Below, piece after piece: positions 47,694 to 55,251 of a DNA stretch of 64,000 nt. Every line of letters begins with the position of its first letter. Positions within the stretch are counted from its first letter, which is position 1. The DNA lies in contig CAWIBS010000040.1 of NCBI GenBank assembly GCA_963834365.1, positions 124,001 through 188,000 of the forward strand, read 5' to 3'. The translations under genes were made by a program, and so were the position numbers. This stretch comes from CAWJAP01 sp963834365. GTDB taxonomy: Bacteria > Acidobacteriota > Vicinamibacteria > Vicinamibacterales > Vicinamibacteraceae. The notes under the pieces are model-generated. The model worked only from the letters and a program-made list of their open reading frames with translations. It was not told the origin of the DNA and ran no database searches.

Positions 47694-48910
47694 GGCGTCG
47701 CTCGTCGAGGCGCGACAATCGGCGGCAGTTCGCAGCGGGACGGCTTGTCGGTGCGATAGCCGAGGAGGTAGTCGGCCTGCATCAGCTTGTGGATCTCGCG
47801 CGTGCCTTCATAGATGACGGCACCCTTGCAGTTCCGGTAGAACCGCCCGACCGGGTACTCGTCCGAGTAGCCGTTGGCCCCGTGAATCTGCACGGCATCG
47901 CCGGCGGCGCGCTCCGATGCCACGGTCGAGAACCACTTGGCCAGGCCGGTCTCGCGGGTGTTCCGCCGGCCGACGTTCTTGAGCCAGCCCGATCGCAGCC
48001 ACAGGAGCCTCGAGGCCTGATAGTCGGACTCCATCTGCGCAATCATCTCCTTCACGAGCTGGTGCTCACCGATCGGGACGCCGAACGTGCGCCGCTCCTG
48101 CGAGTACGCCACCGAGGCGTCGCGACAGGCGCGGATCAGGCCGGTGGCGCCGGCAGCCACGGTGAAGCGGCCCTGATCCAGCGCGAACATCGCGATCTTG
48201 AAGCCCTCGCCTTCACGGCCCAGCAGATTCTCCGCCGGCACCTCCACATCGTCCATTTTGAAGAAGCCGGTGTTGCCGGCGAGGATGCCCCACTTGTGCG
48301 TGAGCGTCCCGCTCGAAAAGCCCTTGAAGGCGCGCTCGACGAGAAAGGCGCTGAGCCCCGAGGGATCCCGCTGCTTCTTCTTCTCGGGATCGCTCCACGC
48401 GATGACGAGGAAGTGGTCGGCGACATCGGCCAGCGAGATCCACATCTTCTCGCCGTTGAGCACGTATCGATCGCCGCGCTTCTCCGCCACGCTCTGGATG
48501 CCCCGCGCATCGCTGCCGGCCGCGGGTTCGGTCAGGCCGAAGGTGGCGATTTTCGTGCCCTGCGCCTGCGGCACCAGGTAGCGGCGCTTCTGATCGTCAG
48601 TCCCCCACGAGAGGATCGACAGCGAGTTGAGGCCGACGTGGACGGACAGGATCACGCGCAGGGAGGTATCGACGTACTCGAGCTCCTCACTCGCCAGCCC
48701 GAGGCTGATGTAGTCCATGCCGGCTCCGCCGAACGCTTCGGGCACGCAGATGCCGAGGAGCCCGAGCCCGGCCATCGTCGGGAGGGTCGCCGGATCGAAA
48801 CGATGCTCGCGGTCGAGCGCCGCGATGCGCGGACCGATGTCGCGCCCCGCCCATTCCCGCACCGTCTGCTCGAGCAGGCGATGCTCATCGCTCAGGTCGA
48901 AATCGATCAT
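47690..48910 (-). CDS. Acyl-CoA dehydrogenase
   Basis: A 406-residue flavoprotein oxidising acyl-CoA to enoyl-CoA. The FAD/acyl region FGLTEPAAGSDARGIQSVAE and KMWISLADVADHFLVIAW is in the middle, and VQIHGANGYSDEYPVGRFYR followed by IYEGTREIHKLMQADYLLGY carries the catalytic Glu position (the E of YEGT) near the C-terminus. The length is that of short/medium-chain family members. Substrate chain length cannot be assigned; no other beta-oxidation gene is adjacent. First gene of a three-gene overlapping run with glpX and the MFS gene. Confidence 0.95.
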   Translation of the reverse strand: MIDFDLSDEHRLLEQTVREWAGRDIGPRIAALDREHRFDPATLPTMAGLGLLGICVPEAFGGAGMDYISLGLASEELEYVDTSLRVILSVHVGLNSLSILSWGTDDQKRRYLVPQAQGTKIATFGLTEPAAGSDARGIQSVAEKRGDRYVLNGEKMWISLADVADHFLVIAWSDPEKKKQRDPSGLSAFLVERAFKGFSSGTLTHKWGILAGNTGFFKMDDVEVPAENLLGREGEGFKIAMFALDQGRFTVAAGATGLIRACRDASVAYSQERRTFGVPIGEHQLVKEMIAQMESDYQASRLLWLRSGWLKNVGRRNTRETGLAKWFSTVASERAAGDAVQIHGANGYSDEYPVGRFYRNCKGAVIYEGTREIHKLMQADYLLGYRTDKPSRCELPPIVAPRRATP

Positions 48911-49085
48911 GGTGCCCCGTTCGAAGCCCGGTCCTGAACGTCCAACGTGCCGTGATCAGGCCGACTGTCGGCTGGATGCATGAAGACATAAGCCCGGCCG
49001 GCGGCTGGGATGCTAGCACAGGCGATGCGCGGTTTCCCGAGGCTGAAACCTCGCAGCCAGGGTGGTGGCACGCGCGCCTGGGGCG

Positions 49086-49880
49086 TCAGCCAGCGCGGCG
49101 GACGAGCACCGGTGTCCCGGCCGCGACGCCGAGCCGCTCGCTCGCTGATTGCGACCGCGCGGCGAGCTCCAGCAGGTCCGTACTTCCGAACAGGGCGCAG
49201 ACCTCCTCGGCGCCGATGTCCGCGTAGGTCCCGACGAGGCGCGCGATCGTGAGTCCTCCGACGTCGAGCGTGAACGCGTGGTTCTGGACGAAGCGCTCGA
49301 ACTGCCGCCGATCGACGGACGTGATGACGTTCCCGAAGCGGTCCGCACGCAGGACGGCGCCCGTGAGCACGTCACCCGCCTCGTGCGCCTGCGGCAGGTC
49401 GAGCAGCACGGGTGCTGTCAATGGACGGCCGAGCGCCGCGACGTCCACGCCCCGCGCCAGCCAGGCCGCGGCCGGCGCAAAGCGGTCTCGCCCTTCGAAC
49501 GTGCGGCTGACGGTGGGTCGGAAGAACCGCCGCTCGCTGAGCTCCACGACCCGCCGCGGCGGACGATCGCGGAACACCGCCGTCATGACCCCGTTGTCGG
49601 GGGCGACGAACTTGTAGTCGCCGGCCTCGGCCGCGAGCCCGTGCCGCAACGACCCTACGCCGGGATCCACGACGGTCAGGAAGATCGTGCCGGGGGGAAA
49701 GTAGTGATAGCTCGCGGCCAGCAACTGGGCGGCTTCGTCGATGCCGTGCGGAGCCACCTCGTGGCTGATGTCCACGAGCGTCAGCTCCGGGCACACAGTC
49801 AGAGCCGCGCCCTTCATCGCCCCCACGTACGCGTCGCGCGCTCCGAAATCGGTGAGCAGCGCGAGAATCGGACGGGACAT
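49086..49880 (-). CDS. S-adenosyl-L-methionine hydroxide adenosyltransferase (DUF62, SAM hydrolase)
   Basis: A 264-residue protein of the SAM-dependent chlorinase/fluorinase superfamily. It has the N-terminal LALLTDFGARDAYVGAMKGA, VDISHEVAPHGIDEAA, GTIFLTVVDPGVGSLRHGLA and VAPDNGVMTAVF blocks, and the C-domain VLRADRFGNVITSV with the DRFGN motif. The usual reaction is hydrolysis of SAM to adenosine and methionine; halogenation needs a different pocket and is not expected. ATG 49880 is chosen at SRPILAL; another ATG lies five codons upstream. Function in the cell is unclear. Confidence 0.9.
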   Translation of the reverse strand: MSRPILALLTDFGARDAYVGAMKGAALTVCPELTLVDISHEVAPHGIDEAAQLLAASYHYFPPGTIFLTVVDPGVGSLRHGLAAEAGDYKFVAPDNGVMTAVFRDRPPRRVVELSERRFFRPTVSRTFEGRDRFAPAAAWLARGVDVAALGRPLTAPVLLDLPQAHEAGDVLTGAVLRADRFGNVITSVDRRQFERFVQNHAFTLDVGGLTIARLVGTYADIGAEEVCALFGSTDLLELAARSQSASERLGVAAGTPVLVRRAG

Positions 49881-49967
49881 GGAGGCCCCCACCACGGATC
49901 GGATTCGGCACGAACCGGCCTGATCAATCGAACGCGAATGATCGGGACCCGGTCGGGAGCGAGTGCA

Positions 49968-50672
49968 TCAGCCGGAGGCGTCGGCCCCGGCTTTCTTCTC
50001 GGGCTTGCGGAAGACGATCTCGCGTGTCTTGGTGAGCAGCAGGAACGAGTCGGAGACCGTGAGCCCTTCGAACATCCGGTTGATGTCGCGGTTGACGAAC
50101 ACCTGCTGGCGCGGGCGGGCCGCAGGATAGGTGCGGTGCCGCAACGCGTGCTCGTCGACGACGACGTAACGGGTGTACTCGGAGGCGGCAAGCGCCGTCG
50201 TCGCGAAGAAGCCGAGGAGCGCGCCGCCCGGCTTCAGCAGGCGCGTCATCTCACGGGCAACGATCGGCGCTGACTTCTTGTCCAGATAGTCGAGGACATC
50301 CCAGCAGAGAATGCCGTCGAAGCTCGCGTCAGCCTGCGGAAACCGCGTCTTGAAGAACTCGACGAGATCGGGAGGCGTCTTCGTCTTGTGGTGCGTCTCG
50401 ATGTTCGCAAACAGGTCTTCGACGAAGTACTTGCATCCGAGGCGCTCGCCCAGGAAGTTGACGTTCGTCCCGACGATCGGCCCGAGATCGAGAATCACCG
50501 GCGCTTCGCGCCCGGCGAGGGCGGCGACGAAACGGCCGAACGCCTTGGTCGGCAGTGGCGGTGACACCGGCCCCGCATCGGCATCACCGGACTGAGCCTC
50601 CGCTCGCCCCTTGCGACGGCCCCATCCGAACAGCCGATCCGCCAGTGGCCGGCCGGATCCACTCTCTGGCAC
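49968..50672 (-). CDS. Class I SAM-dependent methyltransferase
   Basis: About 234 residues. The Rossmann SAM-binding start is PVILDLGPIVGTNVNFLGER (a motif I variant), then GILCWDVLDYLDKKSAPIV and MTRLLKPGGALLGFF (post-motif region with KPGG). A GTG at 50672 is taken as the start because GAGG lies about 10 nt upstream; no ATG fits. The N-terminal 40 residues are basic and unconserved. Lying directly downstream of the bactofilin gene it might be cotranscribed with it. The methyl acceptor is unknown. Confidence 0.78.
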   Translation of the reverse strand: MPESGSGRPLADRLFGWGRRKGRAEAQSGDADAGPVSPPLPTKAFGRFVAALAGREAPVILDLGPIVGTNVNFLGERLGCKYFVEDLFANIETHHKTKTPPDLVEFFKTRFPQADASFDGILCWDVLDYLDKKSAPIVAREMTRLLKPGGALLGFFATTALAASEYTRYVVVDEHALRHRTYPAARPRQQVFVNRDINRMFEGLTVSDSFLLLTKTREIVFRKPEKKAGADASG

Positions 50673-50781
50673 AGTCGAAGTCCTCGTGTTCCCGGCCTGT
50701 CCGGGAACGCCGCATCTGCACCCCGAGCCGCCGGGAGCCGGAGGCCCCCGATGGTCTCGAGGCAAGCGTGAGCCGAGACGG

Positions 50782-51357
50782 CTACGCCTTGACCGACTGT
50801 CCGACAGGCTGCTGCGCCGGCTTCGGATCGGAGGCGGGCTTGGATTCAGGCAGCGGCCGGGCGTCCGCGGTCTTGAGCTGACCGGCTCCCTGCCCCTGGC
50901 GCTGCATGTCGATGCTGCCGCGGAAATGCGCCCCTTCAGCGATGGCGACCCGAGGCGACACCAGGTCGCCGTCCACCGAGCCATTGTCGCGGATGTCCAC
51001 CTTCTCGGAAGCCGAGACGTTCCCAACCACTTCGCCCAGCACGATGACGGACTTGGCGAAGACCTGGGCCTTGATCTTTCCGTTGGGCCCGATCGTCAGC
51101 ACGTTCTGCCGCAGCTCGATCTTCCCTTCGACCTGCCCTTCGATGGTGAGGTCCTCGCTGCCGCTCAGCTCGCCCTTGATCACTACTGATTTACCGATGT
51201 TCACTACATCCCTCATCTGGTGGGCCACCGGCCGTTGGGCCATCGTCGGCGCATCCGGGATGGATGGCCCCGTGGATCCCGATGCGGGTGGGGTCGCCGG
51301 AGGACTATCCTGCCTGGCCGCTGGCGGCGGTCGGACTCCCTCGTCCCGTTTCCACAT
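50782..51357 (-). CDS. Bactofilin (polymer-forming cytoskeletal protein)
   Basis: A 191-residue protein with the right-handed beta-helix bactofilin core at about residues 52-155: VNIGKSVVIKGELSGSEDLT, IEGQVEGKIELRQNVLTIGP and GEVVGNVSASEKVDIRDNGS with regular Gly/Val repeats. Pro-rich flexible tails flank the core on both sides, as usual. Bactofilins form filaments that localise envelope enzymes or shape the cell. It has a good candidate promoter and a leader of about 130 nt. Confidence 0.93.
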   Translation of the reverse strand: MWKRDEGVRPPPAARQDSPPATPPASGSTGPSIPDAPTMAQRPVAHQMRDVVNIGKSVVIKGELSGSEDLTIEGQVEGKIELRQNVLTIGPNGKIKAQVFAKSVIVLGEVVGNVSASEKVDIRDNGSVDGDLVSPRVAIAEGAHFRGSIDMQRQGQGAGQLKTADARPLPESKPASDPKPAQQPVGQSVKA

Positions 51358-51493
51358 ACAACGTCTCCAATTCCTGGTCAGCGACGACGCGTCCGAGCTT
51401 CACCACTTCCCCAGCTCGGGGACGGACACGCGTTCACGATGAATGCTCGAAAGCCCGACTGCCCGCCGGGTCAACGACGCCGGCGAGTAGGCG

Positions 51494-51523
51494 AGTATAC
51501 GAGAGCGACGAAACCGCTGTCTA
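51494..51523 (-). promoter_or_regulatory. Candidate sigma-70 promoter of the bactofilin gene
   Basis: On the reverse strand TAGACA (51523-51518), an 18-nt spacer and TATACT (51499-51494) match the consensus at 5 of 6 and 4 of 6 positions. The bactofilin start is 137 nt downstream, implying a sizeable 5' leader. Confidence 0.5.
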
Positions 51524-51570
51524 CCCCTGTTATTGCTGCGGGTTAGGGGTGGGTGTTACGATCGGGGGTC

Positions 51571-52734
51571 GTGCGTATCTACTTCGACCACAATGCGACG
51601 ACGCCACCCGATCCGGCAGTGGTGGACGCAATGGCGGAGGTGCTGCGCGGCGAGTTCGGCAATCCGTCCAGCGTGCACTTTTTCGGGCAGCAGGCCAAGG
51701 CCCGGCTCGATCGCGCACGCACAGCACTCGCCAGCCTGATCGGCGGCGATCCCGCCGAGATCGTGTTCACCAGCGGCGGAACGGAAGCCGACGGGATGGC
51801 GCTTCGCGGTGCGGCGGAAGCCCTCGAATCGACAGGTCGGCGGCACCTCGTCACGACGCCGATCGAGCACGAGGCTGTACTCCAGACGGTCAAGGCGCTG
51901 GTGCGCCGCGGCTGGACGGCCTCTTTCGTCGAAATGACCGACAGCGGCGTCGTCGAACCCACGGCGCTCGAGGCGGCCCTCACCGCGGACACGTCCATCG
52001 TCTCCGTGATGCACGCCAACAACGAGATCGGGACCCTGCAGCCCATACAGACCCTGGCAGGCCTCGCGCGAGCGCGCGGCGCGCTGTTCCACACCGACGC
52101 GGTGCAGAGCGCCGGCAAGGTGCCGGTGGATGTCCGGAGCCTGGGCGTGGACATGCTGTCGCTCTCCGCGCACAAGTTCCACGGGCCAAAGGGCGCCGGA
52201 GCGCTGTGGGTCCGCCGGGGGATTCGCCTGGTGCCGCAGGCGGCGGGTGGCCGGCAGGAGCGGAATCGCCGCGCCGGCACGGAGAACGTGCCCGCTCTCG
52301 TCGGCGCCGGAGTCGCCGCCGACCTCGCACGCACCCGGCTGGCGCGTGCCGGCGACACGGCGCAGCTCCGCAATCGCCTGGAGGACGCGATTCTTGCGCG
52401 GGTACCCGGCACGACCGTCAACGGAGCGCGCGACCAGCGTGTCCCCAACACCACGAACGTGGGGTTCGACGGCGTCGAGGCCGAGTCACTGCTCATCGCC
52501 CTCGATCTCGCGGGCGTCGCGGTGTCCACCGGATCTGCCTGTTCGTCCGGCACGCTCGAGCCGTCCCACGTGCTCAAGGCGATGGGCCTTCCCCTCCATC
52601 GAACGACCAACGCCATCAGATTCAGTCTCGGGCACGACAACACGGCCGCGGAGATCGACCGGGTCGTGGAACTGCTCCCCGGTATCGTCGAGCGGCTGCG
52701 GCAGGTGACCGCCGGAGTCGCGACGCGAGCCTGA
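51571..52734 (+). CDS. Cysteine desulfurase (NifS/IscS family)
   Basis: About 387 residues. It begins RIYFDHNATTPPDPAVVDAM; the PLP Lys is in SLSAHKFHGPKGAGAL, the substrate region HANNEIGTLQPIQTLAGLAR, and the active-site Cys loop VSTGSACSSGTLEPSHVLKA. GTG 51571 is chosen because homologues begin at RIYFDHNAT; a GTG six codons upstream is also in frame. It mobilises sulfur from cysteine as a persulfide. MnmA follows 42 nt later, so supply of sulfur for tRNA 2-thiouridine is a likely use, besides Fe-S assembly. Confidence 0.95.
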   Translation: MRIYFDHNATTPPDPAVVDAMAEVLRGEFGNPSSVHFFGQQAKARLDRARTALASLIGGDPAEIVFTSGGTEADGMALRGAAEALESTGRRHLVTTPIEHEAVLQTVKALVRRGWTASFVEMTDSGVVEPTALEAALTADTSIVSVMHANNEIGTLQPIQTLAGLARARGALFHTDAVQSAGKVPVDVRSLGVDMLSLSAHKFHGPKGAGALWVRRGIRLVPQAAGGRQERNRRAGTENVPALVGAGVAADLARTRLARAGDTAQLRNRLEDAILARVPGTTVNGARDQRVPNTTNVGFDGVEAESLLIALDLAGVAVSTGSACSSGTLEPSHVLKAMGLPLHRTTNAIRFSLGHDNTAAEIDRVVELLPGIVERLRQVTAGVATRA

Positions 52735-52776
52735 CCGGGCGGGTTCCGCACCGCAAGTCGATCGCCCAGAACGCGC

Positions 52777-53868
52777 ATGAGAATCGTTGTCGCCATGTCC
52801 GGCGGCGTGGACTCTTCGGTCGCCGCCGCACTCGCCGTCGATCAGGGGCACGAGGTCGTCGGTGTGTCGATGCAGCTTTACGATCAGCGCACCGGCACAG
52901 CCGACGAGCCAGCGACGCGCTTCGGCTCGTGCTGCACGCTCGACGATCTGGCCGACGCCCGGCGCGCGGCGCAGGCGATTGGCGTCCCTCACTACATCAT
53001 GAACTTCGAACGGCACTTCTCCGCGCACGTCGTCCAGCCGTTCGTCGACGCCTATCTGTCAGGACACACGCCGATCCCGTGCACGCGTTGCAACAGCGAC
53101 GTGAAGTTCGCCACGCTGCTCGAGCGGGCGGAAGCGCTGGGCGCGGACGCACTGGCGACGGGGCACTACGTCCGTGTCGAGCACGCTGAGGAGGGGGACG
53201 TGTATCGGCTGCGGCGCGGGCGCGACGGCTCGCGCGACCAGTCCTACTTTCTCCATTCGCTCACACAGGGGCAGCTGGCGCGTGCCGTCTTTCCGGTCGG
53301 CGGGATGGAGAAGGGCGAGGTGCGGGCCTACGCGCGCGCGCGCGACCTCCCGGTGGCGGACAAGGCGGAAAGTCGCGAGATCTGCTTCGTCCCCGACGGC
53401 GACTACGCCGCGTTCGTCGAGCGGCACGCCGGCGATCGGGCGCCCGGAGGCGGCGCGATCGTGGATATCGAGGGCCGGCATCTCGGCTCGCATGGCGGAA
53501 TCCATCGGTTCACTGTCGGGCAGCGCAAGGGCCTTGGCGTGTCGGCGCCGGCGCCGCTCTACGTCCTGTCCCTCGATGCCGCGTCGAACCGCGTCGTCGT
53601 CGGGCCGAGGACCCTGGTCGAGCGGCGGTCGCTGGTCGCGTCGGAGGTGAACTGGATCGCGGGTGAGGCGCCGGCCGCGCCAATCCGGGTGACGGCGCAG
53701 GTTCGCTACAAGCACACCGCCGCTGCGGCCACGGTGACGCCGACCGGCGCCGCCGCCGTGAGGGTCACGTTCGACACCCCCCAGCCCGCGATCGCGCCCG
53801 GACAGTCCGTCGTGTTCTACGACGATGACGAGGTTGTCGGTGGAGGCTGGATCGTCAGCGCCGACTGA
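52777..53868 (+). CDS. mnmA: tRNA-specific 2-thiouridylase MnmA
   Basis: A 363-residue enzyme. The PP-loop RIVVAMSGGVDSSVAAALA is N-terminal; the catalytic Cys pair lies in PIPCTRCNSDVKF and in ESREICFVPDGDYAAFV; TVGQRKGLGV marks the central domain. It adds sulfur to U34 of Lys, Glu and Gln tRNAs using ATP and a persulfide. Directly downstream of the cysteine desulfurase gene, with which it forms a functional pair; convergent with trxB. Confidence 0.96.
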   Translation: MRIVVAMSGGVDSSVAAALAVDQGHEVVGVSMQLYDQRTGTADEPATRFGSCCTLDDLADARRAAQAIGVPHYIMNFERHFSAHVVQPFVDAYLSGHTPIPCTRCNSDVKFATLLERAEALGADALATGHYVRVEHAEEGDVYRLRRGRDGSRDQSYFLHSLTQGQLARAVFPVGGMEKGEVRAYARARDLPVADKAESREICFVPDGDYAAFVERHAGDRAPGGGAIVDIEGRHLGSHGGIHRFTVGQRKGLGVSAPAPLYVLSLDAASNRVVVGPRTLVERRSLVASEVNWIAGEAPAAPIRVTAQVRYKHTAAAATVTPTGAAAVRVTFDTPQPAIAPGQSVVFYDDDEVVGGGWIVSAD

Positions 53869-53881
53869 ATCGACGCCCTGC

Positions 53882-54805
53882 TCACGCTTCGAGATAGTGC
53901 TGCGCGTCGAGAGCGGCCATGCACCCCGAACCCGCGGCGGTCACGGCCTGTCTGTAGACGTGATCCTGGACGTCCCCGCACGCGAAGACCCCCGGGACCG
54001 AAGTCTTCGTGCCATCGTGCGTCACGAGGTAGCCGTTCGGATCGGCGTCGAGCTGACCCGCGAGCAACGACGTGTTGGGCGTGTGTCCGATGGCCACGAA
54101 CAGGCCCTCGACCGCAAGCGTCGAGACCTCGCCGGTGACGAGGTTCCGCACATCAATCCCCGTGACTTCGCCCTTGCTCTCGTCGTGCACCCGATCCACG
54201 GCGGTGTTCCAGAGCCAATGGATCTTCGGGTTGGCGAACGCCTTGTCCTGCATCGCCTTGGATGCGCGAAGTGTGTCGCGTCGATGGATCACCGTGACCT
54301 TCGACGCAAACCGCGTCAGATAGGTCGCCTCCTCCATCGCCGTGTCACCGCCGCCGACCACGGCGATCTCGCGATTGCGGAAGAAAAACCCGTCGCAGGT
54401 CGCGCAGGTGGACACGCCGTGGCCCATCAGCAGGCGCTCGGACGGCAGTCCGAGCAGTCTGGCCGACGCTCCCGTCGCGATGATGACCGTCCGGGTCGTC
54501 CACTCGCGATCATCCGCGCGGACGAGGAAGGGGCGGACCGACAGGTCGATCGCCGTGACCTGGCCGGAGACGATCTCGGCCCCGAAACGCTCGGCCTGGG
54601 CACGCATTTCCGTCATCAGCGCCGGGCCCATGATCCCGTCGCGAAAGCCGGGCCAGTTCTCGACCATCGTGGTCAGCGTCAGCTGGCCACCGGCCTCCAG
54701 ACCTTCGATGACCAGCGGATGCAGACTGGCCCGGGCCGCATAGAGCGCCGCCGTGAGACCGGCCGGTCCCGACCCGATGATGACGACCTCCCGTGGCCCG
54801 GCCAT
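53882..54805 (-). CDS. trxB: Thioredoxin reductase
   Basis: A 307-residue NADPH-dependent flavoprotein. The FAD site is VVIIGSGPAGLTAALYAARA, the redox-active disulfide CATC in STCATCDGFFFRNREIAVVG, the NADPH site VVGGGDTAMEEATYLTRFAS, and the C-terminal FAD segment GVFACGDVQDHVYRQAVTAA. It reduces thioredoxin encoded just upstream, from which it is separated by 2 nt, so the two form an operon. Confidence 0.97.
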   Translation of the reverse strand: MAGPREVVIIGSGPAGLTAALYAARASLHPLVIEGLEAGGQLTLTTMVENWPGFRDGIMGPALMTEMRAQAERFGAEIVSGQVTAIDLSVRPFLVRADDREWTTRTVIIATGASARLLGLPSERLLMGHGVSTCATCDGFFFRNREIAVVGGGDTAMEEATYLTRFASKVTVIHRRDTLRASKAMQDKAFANPKIHWLWNTAVDRVHDESKGEVTGIDVRNLVTGEVSTLAVEGLFVAIGHTPNTSLLAGQLDADPNGYLVTHDGTKTSVPGVFACGDVQDHVYRQAVTAAGSGCMAALDAQHYLEA

Positions 54806-54807
54806 GG

Positions 54808-55140
54808 TCAGATGTGCTTCTCGAGGGTCGCCTTGATGTGCTGCTTCGAGTGGCCGGCTCCGGCGAGGCTCTCCACCAGCTGCCCGCCCTTGAACACGAG
54901 CAGTGCCGGAATACCGCGAATGTTGTAGCGGCCGGTCACCATCGGATTCTCGTCAACGTTGAGCTTGCCGACGACGGCCTTGCCGGCCAGTTCCGTGGCC
55001 ACGGCATCAACCGCGGGCGCGATCATGCGGCACGGCCCGCACCATTCCGCCCAGAAATCGACGAGCACGGGTGCGGTCGAGCTCAGAACGGTCGTGTCGA
55101 AGTCCCGGTCCGTGAAGGTTTGCACGTGTTCGGATGCCAT
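54808..55140 (-). CDS. trxA: Thioredoxin
   Basis: A 110-residue thioredoxin with the active site VDFWAEWCGPCRMIAP (WCGPC) near residue 35 and the cis-Pro loop RGIPALLVFKGG near 75. Full-length and canonical. AGGAGCAAGTAACC gives a good ribosome site before ATG 55140. A strong hairpin and an AT-rich promoter-like region lie in the 107 nt upstream, suggesting its own regulated transcript with trxB. Confidence 0.97.
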   Translation of the reverse strand: MASEHVQTFTDRDFDTTVLSSTAPVLVDFWAEWCGPCRMIAPAVDAVATELAGKAVVGKLNVDENPMVTGRYNIRGIPALLVFKGGQLVESLAGAGHSKQHIKATLEKHI

Positions 55141-55185
55141 GGTTACTTGCTCCTGAAACCTGAAAACGCCTGGTGCGACGTTCGC

Positions 55186-55213
55186 CGCACGCGGGGCGTG
55201 ATCCCCGCGTGCG
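55186..55213 (-). promoter_or_regulatory. Perfect hairpin in the trxA leader
   Basis: CGCACGCGGGG (55186-55196) and CCCCGCGTGCG (55203-55213) form an 11-bp stem with a six-base loop, between the putative promoter and the trxA ribosome site. No T-run follows on the reverse strand, so it is not a typical terminator; stabilising the mRNA 5' end or serving as an operator are alternatives. Confidence 0.6.
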
Positions 55214-55222
55214 ATATTTAGA

Positions 55223-55251
55223 TATTTTACTAAGTATCTTTATTTCGTCAA
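55223..55251 (-). promoter_or_regulatory. AT-rich promoter/operator candidate of trxA-trxB
   Basis: On the reverse strand TTGACG (55251-55246), overlapping the glgA stop, is followed after 17 nt by AAAATA (55228-55223). The intervening segment is strikingly AT-rich and contains the interrupted palindrome AGATA-N10-TATCT, then a second ATATC. The -10 match is weak, so either an alternative sigma factor or regulator assistance is possible. Confidence 0.45.

Noticed and set aside
49086..49880. Chlorinase or fluorinase
   Set aside because: The sequence fits the widespread SAM hydrolase branch (DUF62), and no halometabolite pathway genes are nearby.
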